From Acanthochlamys bracteata (taxonomy: Eukaryota; Streptophyta; Magnoliopsida; Pandanales; Velloziaceae), in the NCBI GenBank assembly GCA_019914995.1, contig CM034128.1, positions 622,501 through 686,500 of the forward strand: a DNA stretch of 64,000 nt. The letters are read 5' to 3'. Both the position numbers and the translations under genes were made by a program. Positions 12,122-21,878 of this stretch are shown piece by piece. Below the pieces are notes generated by a model that saw nothing but the letters and a program-made list of their open reading frames with translations, ran no database searches and was not told the DNA's origin. How positions within the stretch are numbered: position 1 is the first letter of the stretch; every line of letters begins with the position of its first letter.

Positions 12122-14905
12122 CTAAAGCAAAAACGGCTTCCTATATACATCAAATGTTTGAACGGCTGTCAGCTGTGGTTCCTGCAATGGAAAGAAGAAA
12201 ATTTCACTTGACTATATCAAAGGTACAAAAGAGTAGCCTGTACGGTTTTATTTTCATGCGTCGGCCATTTCTTATAAGGTTGTATTTGGTGTTATCAATG
12301 GAAACAATATGGATTATTGCATACAGTATTGTAAAAGAAAAAATACACGAATTGGTCAAATTCCAAAATGGGTCATTCATAGAAAAATTAATAGCTCCTA
12401 AATGCAGAAGAAACCTGAAGATAAAATCCTAGGACTCTTAGGTGATGCTTCCAATTCTCGATAATACAATCATTACAAAGATTGCATAGGAAATTGCAAC
12501 CTTTATATCAACTTATAAACCTTTTAATTACTGAAGTGTCTAATCTATGTACTTGAGAATGTTGGCATAGTTGTAACGAAATACCTGTCTTAACCTGCCT
12601 GTTAGTTTGGTGAGGAGAGATGTGATCAGACGTTTGCCACTAGCATCAGTGTTCCGTATAATATCTCTCATGGCATTTAGAAGGTTTCCATATGTCTGAC
12701 CATACCCACGCTCAATTGCTTGAATGAATGCATATGTCATTGCACCAGTCGTTGTGATCCTTGAAAGAGCCTGCATGTTCAGAACAATTGCAGTGAGTTG
12801 TCAGATTTATAAAGTTTGCTTATGTCTTCTCTGGCCATAATTTCAGAGCTCCTAATGCACGATAATTTACTGCTTTGAAAAATGAAACATGTAGTCAGCA
12901 AAGGAATTCAAGATTAAATAACCATGAACACTACAGCCCTTGAGTTCAGCCTATATAGAGATTTAGAAGTTACTGTACTAAGTGATTTCAAAGTAGCTGA
13001 TATAAAAATGTATAGCTTGCAGAAAGATTGAATATCTTCTCAGAAATAATAAATAGATATCATGTCATGAATAATCCTTCATCTTTGCAATAGGCGAACT
13101 ATTATCTACTCTCAATTCAAGATCATGACTGCAAATGAAATGCTATTATTGGAGCTAGTGGAACCATATGAAAAGAGTTACCGTTGTATCTGAGGAAGTT
13201 TGATGGTCATCGCAACCACTGAAGGATATTGCTTCCCCTCCACTTGTGCCTTTCCAGATACCACGGCGGTGATCTTCCCATATATACTGCCCAGTCCTAT
13301 ATCAAAAGCATTACCTATTAACTATCTATACGAGTTAATTAGCACGTCAAGATTTCTACGGACAACCTCACTCCATGTTATGGACAAATACCACGAACAG
13401 ACTGAGGGCAAGGGCAATCTATGTCCATAAGATGACTTCAGTCTTAAGAATACAACCAAAATATCCAACAACTCTCACTTTTCAAGATTTCAGTCAACTC
13501 TTTATTGTTGGTGAATTAAGATTCGCACATCATCAACTCTCATCCAGAAGAAAGGTTTTCTGATTTCACTAGTTGATGCTTATATAAACATGCTAGAGGA
13601 TTTGGACAAATTAGATAAAGCTGTCTAGTCACTTGGTCACAAAATATACAAACCACAATATCCTACAACTCTTGCTTTCAAGATTTCAGTCAAATCTTTA
13701 TAGCTGCTGAATTAAGATCACCCATCATCATCTGGAAGAAAGTTTTTCTGATTTCACTAGTTGTGCTTATCTAAACATGCTAGTGGATTTGGACAAATTT
13801 AAATAAAGCTCTCTAGTCACTCTGCCACAATATATAGGTTAATGTCATGGAAATATGTACCTATCCATTCTGCAAAGGTATGGCAAATCTAATACAGTTC
13901 CACTATGGCATGCATCTATGATGGCGTGTAGCTTAGCACCACGAGGAAGTGGTGCAACAATAGTTGCGTTTATTTCATCATCAACAATTGGGCCTTGTGT
14001 TTTGAAGTCTAGTGGAAGGAGAGTCTCATCAAAACCATCAACCTCATCCCCGTCGAGGTCCCTCTGCTGTGATCCATGGCCAGAATAGTGGAACACCAAG
14101 GAGTCCCCTGGTTGACAACCTTGTATCAGCCAAGCCAATGCCGTCTTTATGTTGTGCTTGGTCGGTATCTTATATGGATCAGTTTCATCTTCTGCAAATC
14201 ACTTCCAGGAGAACCAAAGTTAAAGCTAGTATTGAAATTAATGGATGTGCAAGACAAGATAATGCAAAAGTAGTTTTAGTTCATGTCAAGAGACTCATGA
14301 CGATCAGTTTTTTAATCCGCGAAGTCATCTTTATTGATAAGAAACATACATGCCATGAATCATGATTATGTAATCACTTGAATTGAGCATCATCAATCAT
14401 TCAGTTATACATTTCATTATAAAGAGAAGCACTCCAATCATTGCATCTAAAACAAAAATGAATTCTTTTTCTAGATTCATTACAAGTTCCCCCTTGATTT
14501 ACCAAATAATGCACCTAACCCCTAAAAAGATGGAAACTTTATGCAATCTCGATCCGAAAATTTCAATTTTAAGCATAAAAAGTCCGATTTTTGATTACCA
14601 GTGAGCATGATGATGGATGATTCAGGGAACTTGAATCGGTTGATAAGAAGGAACTTCATGAACTTGGCATCATTAACACAGCCTTTGAGCTCTTGTCGAG
14701 TCCCTCTATACGAAACCCCGCACACCACCGCACGCTTCTGCCCGTAAAGCACCGCCGGGGGCTGCTGCAGAGAAAGCCTCAACGACGGCTGAGATGGAGC
14801 CACGTGGTTGATTCCACGGCATACGAAGCATCGGACGGCTGGATGGTTTCCGGCGGGGAGCTCTAGTGATGTTCTGCAGTGAGAGCAGCTGATCTGCTTC
14901 CCCAT
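12122..14905 (-). CDS. Type I metacaspase with LSD1-type zinc finger
   Basis: Caspase-fold cysteine peptidase (C14) cleaving after Arg/Lys; plant type I enzymes act in programmed cell death and protein-aggregate control. Exons on the minus strand: 14905-14599, 14191-13861, 13296-13182, 12770-12585, 12181-12122, giving 332 aa. The N-terminal LSD1 finger has Cys7, Cys10, Cys26 and Cys29, followed by a short Pro/Gln linker. The p20 domain begins KRAVVCGVSYRGT. The catalytic dyad is His141 in FHYSGHGS and Cys197 in DACHSGT. The acidic DGDEVDGFDETL and DDEIN segments are present. The last exon, EPQLTAVQTFDVYRKPFLL, is the usual C-terminal strand. Reading through the exon 4 donor would give a false longer ending at 12540. 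The gene is convergent with MAP65, with 429 bp between the two stop codons. Confidence 0.95.
13454..13845. repeat. Tandem duplication of about 197 bp in metacaspase intron 2
   Basis: Two adjacent copies (about 13454-13650 and 13651-13845) share long near-identical blocks such as CAAGATTTCAGTCAA, TTCTGATTTCACTAGTTG and AAACATGCTAG. They differ by scattered substitutions and small indels, so the duplication is not recent. Both copies lie wholly inside the intron, next to the exon 2 donor. Confidence 0.8.
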
Positions 14906-15900
14906 TGTTGTAAAACAATTGATAAATTAATCAAACAACAATAGCAACAACAACGAAAGAATCAACAACAGCAAAACAACAAAGAAAAATCAAGAACAAC
15001 AACAACAACAACAATAAGAAGGAAAGCAAGAATCAAGAACAAGAAGAAGAAGAAAGAAAGGAGTATCAGACTGGGAAGAATCAATCAGTGAATAAGAAGA
15101 AGAAGAAGAAAACAAGAACCGAAGAAGAAGATCGAGAAGATCTAGAACAAGAACAACATGGAGAATGAAAGAAAGAGAAGAAGAAGAGTTGCTGAATGAA
15201 CGAATAAATATTAGAAGTGCCCAAGTAGGAACTAGGAAGTGGAGTTGTTCATTGGATCTGTTTGTTTTTGTCTTTTTAATTTTTGCTTTTTTCTGTTAGC
15301 TCTTTTATTTCTCGAATCAAAATTGACATATTTTATTATTATAATGCGAAGTAAAGTTGTGTTCTTCGTTGTATTGGATTTTTTTCTGATTGGAAAGAAA
15401 ATTTTCAAAACTGTTATAGTGAGAACAGAAGAAAAAACACTAGAAGAATAATTAGCAAGAAGGTTCTCAAATCCAAAAAAGACAAAGAAAGAAAATCATT
15501 ATTTGATTAAACATTGAAGAACAATAAATACAATTTTCATTTCTCAGTTAATTGACATTAACAAAAAAAAAGTGAATGAAAACGAAGGAGAATGGAAGTT
15601 GTAGAAAGGAATATTAGAGTTGGAAGCTTCCTTGATGACTAAATTTCACAATTCAAAAATGCATAAAAGATCATGAATATTTTGATTTGGTCTAACTACA
15701 CCTAATTATAATAAAATTCAAAAAAGTTACATGTGTTCGTGTCAGTTGATGCCAAACATTTTTTGTTGGTCTGAGTTTTGCAAATTTATTATTGGGTTTA
15801 ATTAATTAGCTCGTCTAGTTTCTCAGAGAGGGCGAACAGTTTAAACTCCGTTCTTCTCCAGCTAGGTTTTCTGCCATGTCTCTTCCTCTGCTGCTTCAAA
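14906..15900. promoter_or_regulatory. Divergent upstream region of metacaspase (-) and eL43 (+)
   Basis: The 995 bp between two divergent start codons. The metacaspase side (about 14930-15190) is low-complexity AAC/AAG repeats, probably transcribed leader, which reads as T/C-rich on the metacaspase strand. The middle (15240-15780) is AT-rich with nothing recognisable. The eL43 side (15840-15900) is a pyrimidine-rich leader (CTCCGTTCTTCTCC) typical of ribosomal-protein mRNAs. No clear TATA box was assigned. Confidence 0.5.
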
Positions 15901-16744
15901 ATGGTAACTTTTTTGTCTCAACTTCAGCGAGTGTTAAATTAGGTGCTAAATTTTATCTAAGATTTAATTGAATGAGACATTAACTTAGGTGCTAAATTTT
16001 ATCTAAGATTTAATTGAATGAGACGTTAACTTAGGTGCTAAATTTTATCTTAGATTTAATTGAATGAGACGTTAACTTAGGTGCTAAATTTTCGAATGTT
16101 TTGTTGAATTGTTACAGTTTAGTGAGATTAACTCAATGGATTCGTAGATAGTTTTTTGGCCAGCTTTACTTAAAAACAGCTTTACTTGTTTCATTAGTAA
16201 ATAAGCGGAATTTTTTAGTGTAATAGAGATTTCTGCGGCATTTTTGTGTTTGTGGTTAAAAATTTTACACTTTCGGAATGATCTAAATGAAGTCTTCATA
16301 CGTACTTCTTCATTTAAAATGTAGATATATGCATTTTGGTGGCCATTATGGAGATGAGTTTTTTTTGTTCCTTGAGATTTACGATTGAATTTATACCTGC
16401 ATTTGTAAGTTCATTATCTGTTCTATCAACATTCATTTCGTAGCTATCTGTTCCTTTTTTTAAACCTAAGCTAGCAATAATCATATCTAGATGGATACAT
16501 TTCTTATTTCCTGTTATCCTTGTCTCAGAGCTTCTTTGAGATCCCAACCATGCTCAGGCTGGTTTACTTTGTTTTTAAAGTATATGCTATGTTTAGCAAA
16601 TCTAGCTACCCTTCCTTACAATTGTGTACCTATGCTGTTACCATTTATAACTTTCAGTGCTCCAACATTTGCTTGGGAAGTAGAATACTCAAGTTTCAAT
16701 TTGCTGGAAACATGCTAACAACTTTCCATTTTGGTTTAGACTAA
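15876..16744 (+). promoter_or_regulatory. Upstream ORF overlapping the eL43 start codon
   Basis: An ATG at 15876-15878 lies 25 bases before the eL43 ATG, in another frame. After removal of intron 1 it reads 10 codons ([10 protein letters not shown]) and stops at TAA 16742-16744, so it overlaps the main start. If the leader includes it, it would reduce initiation at the main ATG unless transcription starts downstream. Confidence 0.4.
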
Positions 16745-17274
16745 GCGTACAAAAAAGGCAGAAATCGTCGGGAAATATGGTACGCATTGGATCCTTTATA
16801 GCGAATGCATAGCTTGCATGTTTTAGCAGCTCCATTCTATGTACTGTGTAAGAAACAAGGTTTCTGATAATGATCTTCATCTCAGGTACAAGGTTTGGTG
16901 CAAGTTTGAGGAAGCAGATCGGAAGTCAGCCAACACGCCAAGTACTTGTGAATTTTGTGGAAAGGTACTTTAAACTGTTTCAGTGTCGCCTTTAAATCAG
17001 AAATGAATACCTGTAGGAGCATATTACAAACAATTGATTGTTTGTAGGATGCAATACACAGTGAAGAGGAAGGCTGTTGGAATTTGGGGATGCAAGGATT
17101 GCGGCAAGGTGAAAGCTGGTGGTGCCTATACATTGAGGTAAGTGTGGTTGCTCATTGAATTTATTTGGACTGAAATCATATTGGTATAATCTCTTGCCTT
17201 CTGATTACAGCACTGCAAGTGCAGTCACTGTTAGGAGCACCATCAGGAGGCTGCATGACCAAACGGAATCTTAG
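15901..17274 (+). CDS. RPL37A: 60S ribosomal protein eL43 (L37a) with an out-of-frame zinc-finger segment
   Basis: Small zinc-ribbon protein of the 60S subunit. Exons: 15901-15903 (ATG alone), 16740-16779, 16886-16964, 17048-17137, 17211-17274, giving 91 aa against the usual 92. The frame is open throughout: [26 protein letters not shown], then an aberrant [18 protein letters not shown], then normal [20 protein letters not shown] to [20 protein letters not shown]. In the aberrant segment the DNA still encodes the normal EVSQHAKYL and EFCGK in other frames. Three indels (about -8, -2, +7) shift and then restore frame, which removes the first Cys pair (CEFC); the second pair CKDC remains. This may be a decaying duplicate or a divergent copy. 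Introns and splice sites are intact, so it is not a processed pseudogene. An intact paralogue elsewhere is expected. Confidence 0.85.
15941..16095. repeat. 46-bp tandem repeat in eL43 intron 1
   Basis: Three full units beginning AGGTGCTAAATTTTATCTAA at 15941, 15987 and 16033, plus a partial unit at 16079. Copies differ at only a few positions (for example GACATT or GACGTT), so the array is recent or homogenised. Confidence 0.95.
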
Positions 17275-17993
17275 GATATCTAGGCCTATGTTTTTGTGCC
17301 TCTTACTTTGTTCAGTATGCCCTTGGCCAAGTACTGCTTTTCACTTATGTACAAGATCACAAATTAGCTTATAATTTTTGCAACTTTTTCCAACTACAAA
17401 TTACATGGTTTGGTATCTAACTATGAAATTGTCGGTCGACTCTGTTAAGTTCCTGTCTTTGGCATGATTTGACCATATTGAATGATGGATCTCTGTTGAA
17501 ACATGGCTCTATTGTACATATTTGTTGAAATACTGACCTGATTGCTGCTTTCTTAATCTAATGTCAGCAGCAATTTGTTCTTTAAGAAAATACAGCAGAA
17601 AGTTTCCGAGTGATTGATTATCTTATTGGCGGCTATGGCAATTGGAGAGCAACTTCTAATTGTTCTACTCCTTGCCTTACGCTGCTGATAGCGAAAACAT
17701 AACAATTTCTGTCTAAAAAAGGAGGAAGTTCACACATGAAATATTTTTCTTAGAAGAAATTTTCCAGAGAATTTGGCGATAACATGCCATTTGCTTTATG
17801 TTTGATTACGACTAAAATATAAAAGTCACTAGATTTCACTAGAACTTTGATGAAACAGATGACTGGAGTAAAGTCCTTCATCCAGGGAAAACTGATGGCA
17901 ATACATCATAACCAGATTCAGAGGTTGGGTTCTTTGCTCATGTACGAGGACTTCTGAAAACCCTTGTATGTGCAGCACTCTAGCAATTCACAC
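17275..17993. other. Convergent 3' flanks of eL43 and CK2 beta
   Basis: The 719 bp between two stop codons that face each other. Presumably the two 3' UTRs and polyadenylation regions. I see no open frame with recognisable content, no RNA gene and no repeat. Confidence 0.6.
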
Positions 17994-20908
17994 TTAGGGT
18001 TTACGGATTTTAAAGCCAAACACCCTAGGGACATAGTGCTGCGATGACTTCTGCGGTTTCAGGTGCCCATATGTCATCAGAAATAGATGGGGAAATGTGG
18101 TTCCGAAATATGCTCCATCTATGTCTAGCATACGTCAAGAACAACTTTCCAGAAACATAAATTAAGATTAATCACAATGGAAAATGAACTAAGTACCATG
18201 AAGCTACAAACTTTCCATCATACCATTGGAACAATTATGTATCGTAAGAGAGATGTCCAAATCTTTTCTCTATATTAGGTTGATGCAATTGTAAGTACTT
18301 CATGCTACCAATTTAGTTCTGCTTACAATGTAAGTGCATGGAGTCCAATAACTTTTATTGATCTATCTAAGCAAAATGGTTTTACTCTATTTAAGAAAAA
18401 TGCCATCAAGTATTAGTATCAATAATTAATACTAGCTCTCCATGTTTTCATACTTAAATGAGATAAGAACTTTACGTGATTTTCTACATATAGTTGAACA
18501 AAAATCCTTGGAACTAAAAAATGATGAATCAGAAAGTAGTTTTATATTTGTAGGAAGTAGGAAATACGTAAAAAAATATTATTTGAAATGTGGTGACTTC
18601 TGAGAACAAAAGGATACTGCCTTGGTACTTGGATCTCGGATAACATATATCCTCACACTTGGGGCAGTAGATTTTCACGGTACTAGAGCGAGGAATGTCT
18701 GATTGTCCAACAGGAAGACATGGTTGGCCACAGCAATAAACTCTAGGGCATCTTCCAAAGTCATAATTCTTGAACTTCTCAAGCTGCAAATGAGTGAGAT
18801 GGTACCATTGCAAGTCTTTAAAAGGCAAAGAGTCAAACCAAACAAACAGAGGAAAGGTCATACTAGAGAGCATTACCATTGCTGCCATTCCTTTGCTAGT
18901 CAAAATGTATCGAACATGAATCAGACCATATAACATCTCTGCTGCCGATTCAACCAACTCATTTTGTTCCTCAGTAAACATGTCACCTGTGAATTTGCAG
19001 GAGAACCCACAAGAAAGTTGTTCGCTAAGAAAGTATATAATTAGTTAAGAGTACGCTACCATCATGACATAATTCCTTGATTTACGTTAAAAAATTGAAT
19101 CATTCAAAAGCTGTGAATTTAATGAATTGTCCTAATTATTCTCCATAACCATTAAGTCCCATCCAAATGACTCCCAAATGGCATAGGTAAATTATCAAAT
19201 TCTGCTGAAAATTCATAGATAATTCCCAAATGATTCACGCATTATGAAACCTACCAAATTTGCATTTCAGGTCCTTTTAATGGTTAAAAAATCTCTGTGA
19301 GGTGAATGGCTTAGGAGGGTTTCTAAACTGGACTACTTCTGGAGATGTGGTTTGTCTTCACTTATAACCATGAAAGCTAAAATGTGTCAGTTTCATAACT
19401 ACATCCAAAAGTATATATGGCATGTGAACCCAGCTAGCTTCAACACAGCCTTCAACCATTATTAGAATTGCACTACCATCTCACTCAAATGAACACCACA
19501 AAAACTGTTCTACTACTTCTTTGACATTCTTTGAGGTTAGCACCTTCAGAAGAAAGAAAAGATAGCTCAACTTCCGAGAACATAAATTCTGTAAGGTTGA
19601 AGATTTTCTCTTAGCTATCAAGATTTAAAGATGTATATTATGAAGAACAAAGAAAGAAAGAAATCAATTACCATGAGAAGTTTCAACATCCAAGATCAGA
19701 TCAAGTGCATAGTCATAGTAGGGAACTTGACTGCTCAATCCACACAGGTTAAAGTCATCCTGTATGTAGTCCTCATCAACTTCACAGAAAAACTCATTCC
19801 CTCTTAGATTGCAGAACCAAGATATCCAAGATGTGTCTTCACCCTCAGAACCACTGATGTCAGATTCTTCGCTGTCTGTTTCGGATTCTACTGAAGGAAC
19901 AACAAAGGTTGACGGGTTAACAGTGAAAAATATGTAGAAACAACATACACATAAAATGGCAAGACAGCTAGCATGGTGGATTCAACATAATTACGTAAGA
20001 TTTGATTACAAAAGGTTGCAATTACATAGAGTGTAGATGAGTTTTCTGGATCCTAAAACACAACTTCTCATATACAAGACTCTCCAATAAGGAAACCCAA
20101 ACTTTCTAAGGTTCTGAAGTTTATGACAAATACCCAGTATATCAACAACCTCATGCTCATCTAGATTCAACATGTAACCTACAATCGAAAAATACTTACT
20201 ATCACTATCTCAACGGCTCAAACCTTGTTTCATATAATCTCCAAAGAGATATTCTAAAAGTTATATACAACTCTTCAAGCTTCACCTCCCACCTCAAATC
20301 AGAACTACATAAAATGAATCACAACAGCAGACCTAAATCTGAATGTGCACTCCCTCTTTAAACACTAGACGCAGCGCAAAACCTACATGTTCAGACTTAA
20401 ATAAACTAGCTGAGTTCAATTATTCTCTTTGAGCTTCCTCAGTGTCGTAAAAGCTCATAACAATGATAGAAAAGTTACTTTACAAAGATATCTAACAGTA
20501 CCAACAATCCCAACCCTAACAACTACACCTACCAATTTTTCACCTTCTGATAATATCAAGTTATACCTAAAAAGAACAACACCGATCAAGATTGCACATT
20601 TCACTAGCTTTAACATCTTTCTCACAATCACAAAGAAGTAGCAATGATAAATCCAGCTACAAGTGGTAACAGCAACACCATTTGAAGAATTCTAAAAATT
20701 AAGATTCCACATTGTTTACTAGCTTCAATATTCTTCAAACCAAAAAAAATATATAAAAATGGAAAGGTAAGAAACCATCAGAGTTCTTGCTTTGCTGCTG
20801 TTGCTGCTGCTTTGCACGGAGCTGTTCCTTGTGTTCTTTCTCCTTATTTTTATCTCCGCCGCCACCTCCGCTGACGCGCCGCCCGCGGTGGCGGTCGCTG
20901 CCTTGCAT
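17994..20908 (-). CDS. CKB: Casein kinase II regulatory subunit beta
   Basis: Regulatory dimer of the CK2 Ser/Thr kinase holoenzyme, acting in clock, light and cell-cycle signalling. Exons on the minus strand: 20908-20776, 19890-19672, 18986-18877, 18783-18618, 18124-17994, giving 252 aa. The plant N-terminal extension is short (about 45 aa), with a Gly-rich run and a Gln run ([11 protein letters not shown]). The acidic [10 protein letters not shown] stretch and the conserved core follow: [55 protein letters not shown]. The zinc-binding region is [11 protein letters not shown] to [13 protein letters not shown]. The C-terminus is [20 protein letters not shown] to FGFKIRKP. The start ATG (20906-20908) is the first in frame after the GC-rich leader. 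Typical plant CKBs are 260-290 aa, so the extension here is reduced. Confidence 0.95.
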
Positions 20909-21878
20909 ATTCTCAGCGTCGATGGATCGAGCTCTTCTGATTATAGATCGCAGAAACGTTCAGCTGTGAAACGAAGGAATTCGGTGAAATTCGGAAGATG
21001 AAAAGAGTAGAAATGGGAAATGGCTTCGACTTTCCCTTCCTTTCTTATTTTTAATGCTTTTGCATTAACGGGCAATATATTATGTCAATTTATTTATCTG
21101 AAGACAATTAAGAAGGTTCAGCTGTGATTTTTTACATGGAAGTTTCTGAAAATGCATCGACTAAAGTTGTTGAAAATGATAATTTATAAACATAATTATA
21201 AAAATGTCTTGCTTTTTATAACACTATTTTTTTTTAGAGCTGCTAAAGAATTTACAAAACCGAAATAGCTTTGCAAAAGAGATCAGTATATATAGAGATA
21301 GATCCAGCCAAAATGTCCCATCCAGCTAAAAAATAATAATAAAAAATTTTATTACGAAATTTTTATATTTTTAAATTTTTAAATAAATCTATTATATATT
21401 TATAAAAATATATTAAAAATATAAAAAACAAAAAAACTTTTGAAAAGAACTTTTCTAAACGCATCCCTATGCTTTAGAAATGACCTTGAGGGTATGTTTT
21501 GAAATATTTTTAACTTTTTTTCTCTAAATAAAAATAATTATTATAAATTTTGCAACATAGATTTTTTAAATTATTAAATTTAAAATATTTTGTAAGATAT
21601 TTAAAAATGTCATAAATTAGAACTAAAAAAAAAAACAAAACAAAGCAAAACATGCACTCAGTAGCAATTTCCCACTGAAAAAGCAAAAGGCAAACTGCTT
21701 TCTACCTCATTGGCAATGGTTGAACATTACTTGATAGAAACTTCCATAAGAAAAAAACTACAGGATTTACACGTCTAATACACTGATGTCAAATATACAA
21801 CCTCAACAAAGAAAAAATAAATTACATAGAGAGTGACAAGCGGAGTTGCTGAAATAAGTGTAATCATTTTAGCATATA
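20909..21878. other. Intergenic DNA upstream of CK2 beta
   Basis: CK2 beta promoter and leader (about 20909-21100), then AT-rich DNA containing a dispersed AT-rich repeat at about 21325-21480. The right end is probably the 3' UTR of the CCDC97-like gene. No gene seen. Confidence 0.5.
21325..21480. repeat. AT-rich dispersed repeat (family shared with 55468 and 60022)
   Basis: Contains the core AAATTTTTAAATAAAT followed by a run ending TATTTATAAAA. The same order of short motifs recurs at 55608-55660 and 60165-60220, and all three are followed by an A-rich run and a G/C-richer end (AAACGCATCCC here). Probably a fragment of a non-autonomous element. Confidence 0.55.

Noticed and set aside
12540..12584. 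Metacaspase ending RQVFRYNYANILKYID, taken from the open frame through exon 4
   Set aside because: It reads through a good donor (CAG|GTATTT). The true C-terminus EPQLTAVQTFDVY is encoded in a separate exon at 12122-12181, in phase.
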